Shown here in pieces: positions 32,941 through 44,559 of a stretch of DNA of 60,000 nt. Within the stretch, counting starts at the first letter, position 1, and every line of letters begins with the position of its first letter. The DNA comes from Nemertoderma westbladi (Eukaryota; Xenacoelomorpha; Nemertodermatida; Nemertodermatidae): positions 1-60,000 of the forward strand of contig JAUCBJ010002942.1 of assembly GCA_032718475.1 (NCBI GenBank), read 5' to 3'. A program made the position numbers and the translations under genes. The notes under the pieces were generated by a model. That model was not told where the DNA came from. It did no database searches and worked only from the letters and a program-made list of their open reading frames with translations.

Positions 32941-35900
32941 TTGCAGATGTTGTGTTGTAAAGTTACATATATTGTGTTGTAAGGTTACAGAGATTGTGTT
33001 GTAAGGTTACAGAGATTGTGTTGTAAGGTTACAGAGATTGTGTTGTAAGGTTACAGATATTGTGTTGTAAGGTTACAGATATTGTGTTGTAAGGTTACAT
33101 AGATTGTGTTGTAAAGTTACATATATTGTGTTGTAAGGTTACAGAGATTGTGTTGTAAGGTTACAGAGATTGTGTTGTAAGGTTACAGATATTGTGTTGT
33201 AAGGTTACATAGATTGTGTTGTAAAGTTACATATATTGTGTTGTAAGGTTACAGAGATTGTGTTGTAAGGTTACAGAGATTGTGTTGTAAAGTTACAGAG
33301 ATTGTGTTGTAAGGTTACAGATATTGTGTTGTAAGGTTACAGATATTGTGTTGTAAGGTTACATAGATTGTGTTGTAAAGTTACATATATTGTGTTGTAA
33401 GGTTACAGAGATTGTGTTGTAAGGTTACAGAGATTGTTTTGTAAGGTTACAGAGATTGTGTTGTAAGGTTACAGAGATTGTGTTGTAAGGTTACAGAGAT
33501 TGTGTTGTAAGGTTACAGAGATTGTTTGTAAGGTTACAGATATTGTGTTGTAAGGTTACATAGATTGTGTTGTAAGGTTACAGATATTGTGTTGTAAGGT
33601 TACATAGATTGTGTTGTAAGGTTACATAGATTGTGTTGTAAGGTTACAGAGATTGTGTTGTAAGGTTACAGAGATTGTTTGTAAGGTTACAAATATTGTG
33701 TTGTAAGGTTACAGATATTGTGTTGTAAGGTTACAGATATTGTGTTGTAAGGTTACAGAGATTGTTTTGTAAGGTTACAGAGATTGTGTTGTAAGGTTAC
33801 ATAGATTGTGTTGTAAGGTTACATAGATTGTGTTGTAAGGTTACAGATATTGTGTTGTAAGGTTACAGATATTGTGTTGTAAGGTTACATAGATTGTGTT
33901 GTAAGGTTACAGATATTGTGTTGTAAGGTTACAGAGATTGTGTTGTAAGGTTACATAGATTGTGTTGTAAGGTTACAGATATTGTGTTGTAAGGTTACAG
34001 ATATTGTGTTGTAAGGTTACATAGATTGTGTTGTAAGGTTACAGATATTGTGTTGTAAGGTTACATAGATTGTGTTGTAAGGTTACATAGATTGTGTTGT
34101 AAGGTTACAGATATTGTGTTGTAAGGTTACAGAGATTGTGTTGTAAGGTTACATAGATTGTGTTGTAAGGTTACAGATATTGTGTTGTAAGGTTACATAG
34201 ATTGTATTGTAAGGTTACAGATATTGTGTTGTAAGGTTACAGAGATTGTGTTGTAAGGTTACATAGATTGTGTTGTAAGGTTACAGATATTGTGTTGTAA
34301 GGTTACAGAGATTGTGTTGTAAAGTCACAGATATTGTGTTGTAAAGTTACAGATATTGTGTTGTAAAGTTACAGATATTGTGTTGTAAAGTTACAGAGAT
34401 TGTGTTGTAAAGTTACAGAGATTGTGTTGTAAGGTTACAGATATTGTGTTGTAAAGTTACAGATATTGTGTTGTAAGGTTACAGAGATTGTGTTGTAAGG
34501 TTACAGATATTGTGTTGTAAGGTTACATAGATTGTGTTGTAAGGTTACAGATATTGTGTTGTAAGGTTACAGAGATTGTGTTGTAAGGTTACATAGATTG
34601 TGTTGTAAGGTTACAGATATTGTGTTGTAAGGTTACAGAGATTGTGTTGTAAGGTTACATAGATTGTGTTGTAAGGTTACAGAGATTGTGTTGTAAGGTT
34701 ACAGATATTGTGTTGTAAGGTTACAGAGATTGTGTTGTAAGGTTACAGATATTGTGTTGTAAGGTTACATAGATTGTGTTGTAAGGTTACATAGATTGTG
34801 TTGTAAGGTTACAGATATTGTGTTGTAAGGTTACAGAGATTGTGTTGTAAGGTTACAGAGATTGTGTTGTAAGGTTACAGATATTGTGTTGTAAGGTTAC
34901 AGAGATTGTGTTGTAAGGTTACAGAGATTGTGTTGTAAGGTTACAGATATTGTGTTGTAAGGTTACATAGATTGTGTTGTAAGGTTACAGAGATTGTGTT
35001 GTAAGGTTACAGATATTGTGTTGTAAGGTTACATAGATTGTGTTGTAAGGTTACAGATATTGTGTTGTAAGGTTACAGAGATTGTGTTGTAAGGTTACAT
35101 AGATTGTGTTGTAAGGTTACAGATATTGTGTTGTAAGGTTACAGAGATTGTGTTGTAAGGTTACAGATATTGTGTTGTAAAGTTACAGAGATTGTGTTGT
35201 AAAGTTACAGAGATTGTGTTGTAAGGTTACAGATATTGTGTTGTAAGGTTACAGATATTGTGTTGTAAGGTTACAGATATTGTGTTGTAAAGTTACATAG
35301 ATTGTGTTGTAAGGTTACAGATATTGTGTTGTAAGGTTACAGAGATTGTGTTGTAAGGTTACATAGATTGTGTTGTAAGGTTACAGATATTGTGTTGTAA
35401 GGTTACAGATATTGTGTTGTAAGGTTACAGATATTGTGTTGTAAAGTTACAGATATTGTGTTGTAAGGTTACAGAGATTGTGTTGTAAGGTTACAGATAT
35501 TGTGTTGTAAGGTTACAGATATTGTGTTGTAAAGTTACAGATATTGTGTTGTAAGGTTACAGATATTGTGTTGTAAAGTCACAGATATTGTGTTGTCAAG
35601 TTACAGATATTGTGTTGTAAAGTTACAGATATTGTGTTGTAAGGTTACAGAGATTGTGTTGTAAAGTTACAGATATTGTGTTGTAAGGTTACAGAGATTG
35701 TGTTGTAAGGTTACAGATATTGTGTTGTAAGGTTACATATATTGTGTTGTAAGGTTACAGAGATTGTGTTGTAAGGTTACAGATATTGTGTTGTAAGGTT
35801 ACATATATTGTGTTGTAAGGTTACAGAGATTGTGTTGTAAGGTTACAGAGATTGTGTTGTAAGGTTACAGAGATTGTGTTGTAAGGTTACAGATATTGTG

Positions 35901-36258
35901 TTGTAAGGTTACAGATATTGTGTCGTAAGGTTACAGATATTGTGTTGTAAAGTTACAGAGATTGTGTTGTAAGGTTACAGATATTGTGTTGTAAGGTTAC
36001 AGATATTGTGTTGTAAAGTTACAGATATTGTGTTGTAAGGTTACAGATATTGTGTTGTAAGGTTACAGATATTGTGTTGTAAGGTTACAGAGATTGTGTT
36101 GTAAGGTTACAGATATTGTGTTGTAAAGTTACAGATATTGTGTTGTAAGGTTACAGATATTGTGTTGTAAGGTTACAGATATTGTGTTGTAAGGTTACAG
36201 AGATTGTGTTGTAAGGTTACAGAGATTGTGTTGTAAGGTTACAGATATTGTGTTGTAA
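32941..36258 (+). repeat. 22-bp minisatellite, about 150 units, filling one intron
   Basis: The unit is ATTGTGTTGTAAGGTTACAG plus AG, AT or T variants (ACAGAG, ACAGAT, ACATAG). Nearly every unit contains GTAAGG, a good donor-like hexamer, and TTACAG, an acceptor-like end. The array makes up about 97% of the intron between exons E and F. Variant units occur in runs, which indicates repeated duplication of multi-unit blocks. The junction ATATTGCAGCAG|GTTAAG resembles the unit ATATTGTGTTGTAAGGTTAC, suggesting that the array grew from the splice junction. Confidence 0.95.
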
Positions 36259-36369
36259 TCTTACCAAGTCGTAATGTTGTCTGTAACGTTTCTGTTGTCA
36301 TTATTATTGAGGAAAAATACTTTAATTGATTTTAATACTTTGCTGTAACGATGTTTTAATGTTGTTTAG

Positions 36370-36495
36370 GCCATATCGCAGTTTGCTATATCAGGTAGTC
36401 GGCAGACCTATGTTACTAGGCAACCTGAATCTCCACATCAACGGAGTCCTTCTAGAGGTGACCACAGCGATGTATTCAATGATTCCATTAACTGA
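36370..36495 (+). CDS. Coiled-coil protein gene, last exon F
   Basis: After the acceptor AATGTTGTTTAG the phase-0 frame gives 41 codons and a TGA (36493-36495). The tail is polar and probably disordered, rich in Ser, Arg and Pro (RQPESPHQRSPSRGDHSDVF), as is common at the ends of coiled-coil scaffold proteins. An AATAAA lies 153 bases downstream, supporting a terminal exon. No further exon is needed. Confidence 0.72.
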   Translation, partial: AISQFAISGSRQTYVTRQPESPHQRSPSRGDHSDVFNDSIN

Positions 36496-36647
36496 ACTAA
36501 ATGATGATAATGGTCGTAATATTCGTTAACATGTTAACATTCAAAGAAATTTATTCAACAAACTGTGTCCCTGAATTCATAGAGCGCATAGTTCTGTTGT
36601 AACACAATAGTGTAACGCCGATAGGTTTATAATAACGTTGTTGAATT

Positions 36648-36653
36648 AATAAA
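36648..36653 (+). terminator. Polyadenylation signal AATAAA of the coiled-coil gene
   Basis: AATAAA is about 150 bases after the TGA of exon F and is followed by T-rich sequence and TTTGTTTGTATAGGTG. Position and context fit transcript cleavage around 36670-36690. Confidence 0.6.
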
Positions 36654-36799
36654 CCTTGCGAGTTAATTTTATTCGTACTTTTGTAAATATTGTAAATATG
36701 TATATTTGTTTGTATAGGTGCTTCGAATTTAATATGTGCGATATTTAGATAAAATAATTATAATGTTAATAATATCGAATTTTTAAGGCAATAATCATG

Positions 36800-37155
36800 C
36801 AACTACTAATAGGATCGGCATGCTGCATTGCAGCTGCATTTTCAAGAATGCTGTGCCGGCTTATCGACAAAATTGCACCGCCACAACTCCCTATCACCCA
36901 TGACATTTACTAGATCATCTGCATCTTCAAGGCCAGTGCATGCTTATTCACTCCATGAGGCTGCCAAAGTACAAGATTATGCACTGGCTGGTCCTCATGG
37001 CGAAAGCAATGTCCTGCAAAGCGGAGGCGAATTTGTTCTATTGTCAAGCTTGGGGGAACCAATGAGACACCTCCAATGTTATATAGTGTCTGGTTGGAAA
37101 TGTGTGCATTGTACTCCCATAGAGGAGTACTGGAACTACTGCCATGATATGTAAT
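36800..37155 (-). pseudogene. Decayed LINE reverse transcriptase C-terminus
   Basis: Reading the minus strand with frame changes gives VLLYGS, then RFAGHCFRHEDQPVHNLVLW followed by QPHG, then MGDRELWR. These are landmarks of the C-terminal region of a common animal LINE protein (LLYGSETWTLT ... GH ... LLLWEP type). Several stops and shifts are present. It belongs to the same broad class as the insertion at 43487-44210. Confidence 0.65.
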
Positions 37156-38649
37156 AGATATGATATATGCTTTTATTGATCCATATGCACTTCTCCAGTC
37201 TGCCGCTAGTGGGCGAAACGTTTGAGTTAGACAAAAACTATGTAATGGAAAATCTGCTCCATTATATTGTGTTGTTGTTTATTTCTTTCGAGTACATTCT
37301 TAACATGAACTTATCTCATTTGATACGCGAAGGTGCCACTTATGCAATGCGTCACATATTGTTTGAGTTAGGTTAGTTAGGGTTAGTAAGTTATAAATAA
37401 CTAACAAGATTCTACCTTTTTCGGTTGTTTTTTACACTTCCGATTCCAAGTTCACTTGCTGTAGCTCACGTTGTATTGCACGTATAATGTATGAATGAAT
37501 TAGAGTCAAGTAGCTTTCAGACTAACCTGTGGTCGACGAGGAACCCGCAAGCGTTTCAAAATATCACGAAAAATTACTATTTTTGCTTCATCCTAATCCC
37601 TGTAATTAAAATAATTAATAAAAATTGATTAACGCCAACTCAATTTGACGGCTTTTGTTAGAAACATTGACAAGTGGATTCTTGTGTTTTATGAAACTCG
37701 AATCGCCTTGGAGCATACATGATCGGCCAGCTCTATGGTGTAATGATGACGACACCGTATCATTCGTTCAGCTATCCTCCCAGCAATAGCTGTGTCTGGA
37801 AATACTTTTAACCGGTTGGATTGCAGGGTGGAGATGGGTTCCACTATCATTGATTATGGTTGTGTTGGTTGTTTATTGTTTGTTTATTGTTTTGTTTATA
37901 TCGGTAAGTAAACCCGCCACCAAGCACAGGATTTTATATTTTAACACGAACGTGTTAGTATGATTGGATTGATGGAGGTGAGTTGGAAAGATGCAGGAGA
38001 CCAGTTGGACAGCCGAAGCTTGATAGGTACTGGTCTTCTGAGAAATAGTTTGAATTGTATTATGCGATGCAGAAAAGAGAAAGAAAATATGAAAATGACC
38101 TGAGTATAGAATTAGGAGTACTTGTTAATGAAGGTTAACAGATGTTAGAGAGAGTGATTAAATAATCCAAAAAAAACGACGATAATTATATTGTAATATT
38201 AAACTTATTCAGCAGTAGGTGTTTTTGAAATGCTTTGACGAAAAGGTGCTTTTTATTTAACAGTTTGATTACATTTGGTATCTCGTTCCAGATTAGAGGA
38301 ACATTATACCATATTGAGAATTAACCTTTAACTGTATTGAAACGTGGAACAAAAAAAACGATTATTTGTGTTTTGGAGATTATAGCGGATATTTGACTTT
38401 CTAAATATATTGGCGAACCCTACTGGTAAATTATCATTAATAACATCGAACATTAATTTGCCTACATTTAGTTTAAACAATGATTGTAGCGGAAGTATTT
38501 CGAACTGTTTATATATAGGTATGGAGTGTGCGTCCCTGTCACTAAAAGTTATAGCTCTAACTATTTTATTGACTTGGACCCTAATACGCTTAATATAAGT
38601 CTCAAAAGTAGAACCCCATAATTCCAGTCCATACAGTAGTTTAGTATGT
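37156..38649. other. Non-coding stretch, no gene seen
   Basis: This is AT-rich sequence with no supported frame. A GTTTATTGTTTTGTTTATATC patch at about 37880-37900 followed by AAACCCGCC resembles the 67-bp satellite and MITE core. Confidence 0.45.
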
Positions 38650-38928
38650 ACCAGTGAGAGACAGGGGGGGGGGGGGGGGGGGGGGGAACTGGACGCAAAA
38701 CCCGCCTTGGCGAATTAATATCCCGCCTCAATAAGTTTCAATTTAGGGAAAGGAGCAGGTTACAGTGGAACGTTATTTTAGCCAAAACAATAAACTAAAC
38801 ACCATAGAACAGGTTACAGTTTTATTTTTGAGAGAAATCAGCTGTTATTTGCGTCGAATTTCCCCTGGAGAGGGATGCATTTTTATTGCGTCCAGTTTCC
38901 CCCCTATCTGACCAGTGAATATTATATC
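38650..38928. mobile_element. hAT-like MITE, copy 1, with 8-bp target duplication
   Basis: ACCAGTGA at 38650-38657 is repeated at 38921-38928. Between them is a 263-bp element with terminal inverted repeats, GAGACAGGGGG... on the left and ...CCCCCTATCTG on the right. These extend inward as AACTGGACGCAAAA and TTTTATTGCGTCCAGTT. Eight-base duplications and CAGGG-type ends fit the hAT superfamily. The interior contains GGGAAAGGAGCAGGTTACAG and CAAAACAATAAAC, the core of the 67-bp satellite at 6.6-12.4 kb. The terminal G run is expanded to about 22 bases. Confidence 0.85.
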
Positions 38929-39158
38929 GACTTTAAAATATTGAGTGGCAACTTGTAACGTAGTTTATAAAATAATTACGCTTAAGTAACTGGTGATTCT
39001 TAATTTTAACTTTTGGAGCTGAATCCGTTCGTTGTCTTATTTGTAAATAAACAATAAATGGGTTTAGACATATTTAGTGATAGCTTATTTTTTTTTATTT
39101 AATAATGTCTACAAGATTATGGCTACGTAATAAACAGGTATCATCCGCGTAGAGTACA

Positions 39159-39488
39159 CTAAGTTACTGTGGGTAGATCATTTATATAAATTAAAAAAAG
39201 TAATGGTCCAAGTATTAAACCCTGGAGGACACCAGTCGTTATTGGTCGACAATTGGATGACGATAATTGCGCAGCAACAATTACCTCGAGGACTTTCCCG
39301 AAAACAGGAAGTAGCGAAATTGTTCGGTAGTTGGATGGATCAAAAGGGGAGGCATCTTTATGTATGGGAACCACGGCCGCCTTCTTAAGACAATACGGAA
39401 AGATGCCCCTTCGTTTACACAGATTAAATAAGGAACATAGATGTCCGACGAAGAATGGTGCAGCAATTTTTAACAGTTTAACTGGCAA
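39159..39488 (-). pseudogene. Fragment of a non-LTR retrotransposon reverse transcriptase
   Basis: The 109-codon frame shows RT landmarks of the jockey/CR1 type: KKAAVVPIHKDASPFDPSNY, then RTISLLPVFGKVLE, then GVLQGLILGPLLFLIYINDL. The segment between the two blocks is too short, so an internal deletion is present, and the FADD active-site box lies beyond the end. It is a dead fragment. Confidence 0.8.
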
Positions 39489-40727
39489 TGGGTCATTGGT
39501 TGATTTGAATATCGTGAATTATTAACATTAACTCAGCTTCTGACGTCTCAGTAAGTATGAATAAACGCATATTCGATTTTTTTATGTACGATATGGGGTC
39601 AGATTTATATCCAGGGGTTCCAATTGTTGACGCCAATTTAGTCCCTATTGATAAAAAAAAAAAATGATTAAATACACTGGCTATATCACCTTTACCGGTA
39701 ACTATTTCTTTTGTAGAGGGGTCAATGACCTTCGTCGGGCATTGTCTCTTGCCTTTATTGGATAAGATGTTATTAATTACCTTCCAAACTTTCCGGGATT
39801 GTCCTATATGTATGATGGTTCAGCATAGCCAATAGTAGCAGTCAATGTATTTCTAGAACATTTAAAATTATTCCAGGCACCAGTAGTAGGTTGCTGAAGG
39901 TACATCTTATATAGCTTATTTTTTTTATTGATTGACCTTAAAAGCGCTGGTGGTGTGATCTATGGCCTCATGCTAACATGTGTACTAAGAAAAACCTAAA
40001 CTACCCATATGCTCTTTCATTGTAATGCATCCATTGGTTATTATTTAAAATCCTTATTATTATGCACTGGTATGGTAGACAATTATTATTAAACATTTAC
40101 CGTTTCAGCATAACGAGCTCTCATTGCAATGTTAGCATTTGACTGGTAGTTGACATATGGGATGGCTTCATTCAATAGTAATGAGTTTTATTTATTTATA
40201 AAGGCGTAACTTTATTGTATAATCGGTGCCGATTTGAATAAACCCATTCGGCCCTAAATATTTATTAATTGAAGTGCCATGACATTTAAGACGATGTGGT
40301 AAATAAGGTCATGTGATGCAATGGACTGATAGCTAACTAATACTATTGATTTGGCTTTGAAACTGATGACATTTAAAGCAATGCCAAATTCTCACAAAAC
40401 AATTTCTAATTCCTTCATTGTTGGCTAACCGGAACTGTTAGTTACTTATTTGTTTCCTGCATACACCATGTCCTGGAATATAGTGTAGTAAGGCCGCGTT
40501 CACACTACCGAATCAAAGTCAAAGTCAAAAGAAAATAAATATAGCTAGCTAGCAATAATAAATAATAATACATTATATAGGCCTAATATAAAAACCTGAA
40601 TACCTGAATAACAACGACACTATACTGTATTCAAGGACATGGTGTAGTAAAGTGGCACTTATTAGTACAGTTTGGGTTGTATGTCAATGAACCTCAATTT
40701 GTATCAATATATATATAATATATGGAA
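39489..40727. other. Non-coding stretch, no gene seen
   Basis: This is AT-rich sequence without a supported coding frame. AAAGTCAAAGTCAAAAG (about 40513) and a short ATATATATA run (about 40705) are the only simple repeats. Confidence 0.4.
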
Positions 40728-41005
40728 TGGGGGTGGGGGGGGGGGGGGGGGGGGGGGGGCTTGACGCTAATTCCATCTCTGCGAATTAATATCTCGTCCC
40801 AATTAACATTAAATTATCAATTAATTAAGGGAAAGGAGCAGGTTACAGTGGCATGTTATTCTAATCAAAACAATTAACTAAAGTCAATACCACGTTACAG
40901 TTTTAATTTTGTGATTAATCAGCTGTTATTTGGGTTGATTTTCTCCTAGAGAGGGATACATTTTGAATGCGTCGAATTTTTTCCTATATGTCCCATCAAC
41001 ATTAT
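40728..41005. mobile_element. hAT-like MITE, copy 2, diverged
   Basis: This is the same element as at 38650 but older. A G run of about 30 bases is followed by CTTGACGCTAATTCC, the conserved GGGAAAGGAGCAGGTTACAG core, AATCAGCTGTTATTTGGG, and an eroded right end (GCGTCGAATTTTTTCC). No target duplication could be recognised. Confidence 0.8.
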
Positions 41006-41312
41006 TCATAAGTTGACTCGCAGAGGATTGTTACTGTACTACCGTAGATCACCATGAAGTCAATGTCTCCCAATGTATGAAGGAATAAACCAAGCATACG
41101 CTGTCAAGAATATTTAAATAGAATTTATACCTGTTTACTGTAATTACATGTGGAAATCGTCGTATCCTGCCAAAAGCAAACAATTGAGTTAGTGACGTGA
41201 GCCATGAGCGATACCGTATGGTGAAGAATGGATTGCCACGTGCGTCATCATTACGCATTCTCTACAATAGTGAAATGGTAACGTTATGTACAGTAATGTC
41301 AGTTAGGGGGAC

Positions 41313-41752
41313 TTTTTTTCAGAGGTTCTCCGTGACGTCATAATTTATGGCAGCGACCAAAAATTAATTTATGGCGTCGACCAAAATTAATTTATGGTCG
41401 ACCAAAAATTAATTTATGGTCGACCAAAAATTAATTTATGGTCGACCAAAAATTAATTAATTGTCGACCAAACATTATTAATTTATGGACGACCATAAAT
41501 TAATTCCTATGGTAGTTTGAATTTCCCGGTAACTTGTAGGTCGAGATTTTGATTGGCCATTCATTGGTTAGGGTAGTGGGAAACCATCCAATTGCACGTT
41601 TATCTAATATCTGAATGTAATTAATCTGTCCAAATCTCGCCGTACACGGTACCGGGAAATTCAAACTTCCCGAAATTAATTTTTGGTCGACCATAAATTA
41701 ATTTTTGGTCGACCATAAATTATGACTTCATGGAGAACTTCTGAAAAAAAAA
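41313..41752. mobile_element. Palindromic terminal-inverted-repeat element with GTCGACC repeats
   Basis: The ends TTTTTTTCAGAGGTTCTCCG and CTTCATGGAGAACTTCTGAAAAAAA are inverted copies. Inside them AAATTAATTTATGGTCGACC recurs in tandem on the left and in inverted form on the right. A second inner inverted pair (TTTGAATTTCCCGGTAAC / GTACCGGGAAATTCAAA) encloses the centre. The whole 440-bp unit could fold as a long nested hairpin. There is no coding frame; it is probably a fold-back or MITE-type element. Confidence 0.75.
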
Positions 41753-42479
41753 TCAATTAATTGGCAAAGATCAGCCACCGTAGAATATCAACTATATATT
41801 TGATTTAAAAAAAAGTAGGAATGTATTTCATGCCGGGTCGAATGGGAAGATTTCCACGAACGAGGGTAAACGAAGTGAGTTAAATATGAAACGAGAGCTT
41901 GAAAGTGATATACAGGTAATTTATTTAATTTATTTTTAGTTAAATCGATTAAGATTAAAGTAAATATTATACCGGTACCATCGTACCGGTAACAACCATG
42001 TAGCTTTGTGCTGTCTGAAGCATACAGAGGTAATAAATAGGCATAAATGTACTACAGTATGTGTAGGCAGCGACGCGACAGAATGAGTGACACCGGTCTT
42101 GTCCTGGTACGTTACCGGTAAGGACCAAAATATCATTTGCCATCTGTGATGAATGACTTACTGTTAGGCCTACCTCAGCGTGAGCGTAAAATACGGTACA
42201 ATCATACTGAAAGAATACTGTTACTTTTATAGACTAGAAAATAAAATAATATATTTGGATAGGATAGCAATTCACTCATACATTATTTCTATTATGTAAT
42301 CTCCAGGAATCACACCCCTGAAGAATGTAGTATTATTGTCAAACGATACAAGATACAATGCTATATTATAAACCTACATTGGAACTACAGATGACTCATC
42401 TAAAAATATACTATTAAAATCTTGGGGCGGTTCGGATCTCGTCGAGTTTATGAAGACTGATGCCAAGGTCCTGCAACAG
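41753..42479. other. Non-coding stretch before the gypsy remnant
   Basis: No supported gene is present. Short ACCGGTA palindromes occur near 41972-41985 and 42112-42121. If the gypsy element had a 5' LTR it should be here, but I could not match it to a 3' copy. Confidence 0.4.
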
Positions 42480-42605
42480 GCATAATGGTGGCTCAACGAG
42501 CAGATACCTACAAACAGATCATAGACAAAACCAAAGCTGAAATGACGAGAATGGTGAATAGAACCGTGGCTATGTACAATCTCTTAACCACAAAACAGGG
42601 TAGTC

Positions 42606-43160
42606 ATGATGGATGGAATTCATAAAACAGTTGGAAAAAAGGCATGCATTCTAAATTTTGATACTCAACCATACAGACACAAAGATGCTGTTAAAGATGC
42701 AACAATATACGGCATGATGGATTCCAGACTGAAAGAAAAATCTCCGACTGAGGATCCTGACTTGGAAACACTTGTCAGTTGGGGTCAAGCACGAGAAACA
42801 GGAAGAGATGGAGCTTATAACCTAGGAGATACAACATAATCCTTAATAAAGCACATCAGCAACAATGAGTCCTTCCAGGATGATGTCGAAAATGAACTAG
42901 TCAATATAATTGATACACTGACAATTATGAAATTGAAACGCCAGGGCAAATACAACATTCGAAACCAAAGAATGGATCTTCCCCAAACAAGAGAGGGAAA
43001 ATATAATAGACAACCAGGAAAATGTAAGGCATGTGCATTGTGTATCAGACCATCCTGCAGGTTGATGTCCCGTACATGGCAAACAGTGCTACTCTTGCAG
43101 TGGCAGGAATCACTTCAGTAGAACACCAGCATGCCCAAACAAAATAAGGAGAATTAACAC
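42606..43160 (+). pseudogene. gypsy gag remnant with zinc knuckle
   Basis: A helical gag piece (KDAVKDATIYGMMDSRLKEK) is followed, after frame changes, by CPVHGKQCYSCSGRNHFSR and TPAC, a retroviral-type zinc knuckle with the Cys-His spacing common in animal gypsy elements. A TGA interrupts the segment just before it. Confidence 0.75.
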
Positions 43161-43374
43161 CCAGTATGTTGAACCTGATTAGGATATGGCCAAAAGGGAA
43201 GATGAAACCTATTTTGAGACCATTAACAGACCAACCATACAATCGAATAGAGCAACGAATAGAGCAATTTTGTTGGCCTGGTGTTGATAGTGAGGCAATG
43301 CCACTGATGATGATGAGCTTCACAATAAAAATGACAACTCAAAATGGGTTAACATATATATAGGAGGAAAAGAC

Positions 43375-44446
43375 ATGAGTTTATACACAGACACAGGCAG
43401 CCCATTCACCATTATTCCCCCACAACTATGTTCCACTAAAATTGGTAAAATACAATCAGCAGACACTCACTTCAGGGCATGGGGACTACTACTAGGTCGA
43501 GCGAACTCGGACAGTAGAAATGAGATCCTTCCAGGCTTCCTGATTCTCCATAGTTGTCGCAATTTCGTTTCTCTCAAGTTCAGTATCCCTTTCAAGTTGA
43601 TCTATATATGTTATGGCTGGTCGTCTACGACTACGCTTTCCATGGGTTGGTTGCCAGAAAAGTAGATCTGGTATGACCTCGCCTCGTGGTTGATACAGGT
43701 GGTATTGTACTATAAAGCTCGGCGTTTGTCATGTGTTGTCTCCAGCTGATGTTTAGGGCTGCCCTTAGTAGTCTTGTGTAGCAACCATCAATTCGTTGTT
43801 CAAGTAATTTAGTCAGTGTCCAGGTCTCACCCCCGTATAAAAATACACTTTCCACTGTGGCTCGAAAGAACTTAGTCTTCAGGTGCCTGGAGAGATCTCA
43901 TTTCCAGATGGTATCCATTTTTGATAGAGCTACCCAAGCCTTTGCTTTCCTAACTTTTATGTCCTTTTTGCTACTCTCTATCCATGATCCAAGGTACTGG
44001 AAGTCGTCGACCTTCCTTAGTTGATTATTATCAATGGTTGTCAAGTTTCCATCAACATTAAAGGTCATGAATTCGGTCTTGATAGCATTTATATGCACTC
44101 AAACCTTCTTAGCAGCCCTCTCCACTTTATTTAGTAGAAGCTGTACATCTACTAGCATATTAGAGAGCAGGGCGATGTCATCCGCAAAGTAGGTGTCTGT
44201 GACTTGTAGAGGGCAGGGGGACACTCTACAAATTTAAATGTCAAAGGCATGATACAAACAAAACTTACAACTCAAAAAGGGGCATCCGTTCATACAAAGA
44301 TATATGTAGTAGATGGATATCAACCAGAACCACTGTTGGGTGATGGTGATGCACAGCAACTGGGATTCATCACTTTTAATAAGGAAGGAAGGGAACCATA
44401 CCCTTCAGAGAAATCACTCACATCAGCCCAAAATGCGATGATATAG
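43375..44446 (+). pseudogene. gypsy protease, split by a LINE insertion
   Basis: The aspartic protease motif DTGSPFTIIP starts the segment. The coding sequence is interrupted at FRAWG (43486) and resumes after 44210 with LNVKGMIQTKLTTQKGASVH and then DGYQPEPLLGDGDAQQLGFI. The two halves clearly belong together. Confidence 0.8.
43487..44210 (-). mobile_element. 5'-truncated LINE inserted in the gypsy protease
   Basis: The 724-bp minus-strand insertion contains the RT box YFADDIALLSN (about 44178-44192), then VDDFQYLGSWIESSKKDIKV and LYGGETWTLTKLLEQRIDG. It ends with (GTA/CTA)n repeats at its 3' end (43487-43494). It is flanked by AGGGCATGGGGAC (43474-43486) and AGGGCAGGGGAC (44211-44222), a target duplication that has lost one base. 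A short copy of its 3' end lies at 54750-54822. Confidence 0.82.
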
Positions 44447-44559
44447 GCTTCATGAGGTTCTTAATATTACAGTTAAAACAGAGAGACAACCAGAACAACC
44501 AATCCAAACAACCATCAACCAAATCCCATCAACAAAGAAAAACAGAAGGTAATGGCATT

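Noticed and set aside
32941-36258. CRISPR-like look of regularly spaced short repeats
   Set aside because: Units are contiguous with no unique spacers, the genome is eukaryotic and no cas genes exist. It is an intronic minisatellite.
36326-36529. Plus-strand 67-codon frame starting at an ATG before exon F
   Set aside because: It is in a different frame from the phase-0 continuation of exon E. The spliced frame gives a sensible polar C-terminus and a downstream AATAAA.
36828-37154. Plus-strand 108-codon frame
   Set aside because: The opposite strand shows LINE C-terminal motifs in the same bases, which explains the sequence better.
37365-37390. Telomere-like GTTAGGTTAGTTAGGGTTAG
   Set aside because: It is only a few irregular hexamers within unique sequence; too short to be an interstitial telomere array.
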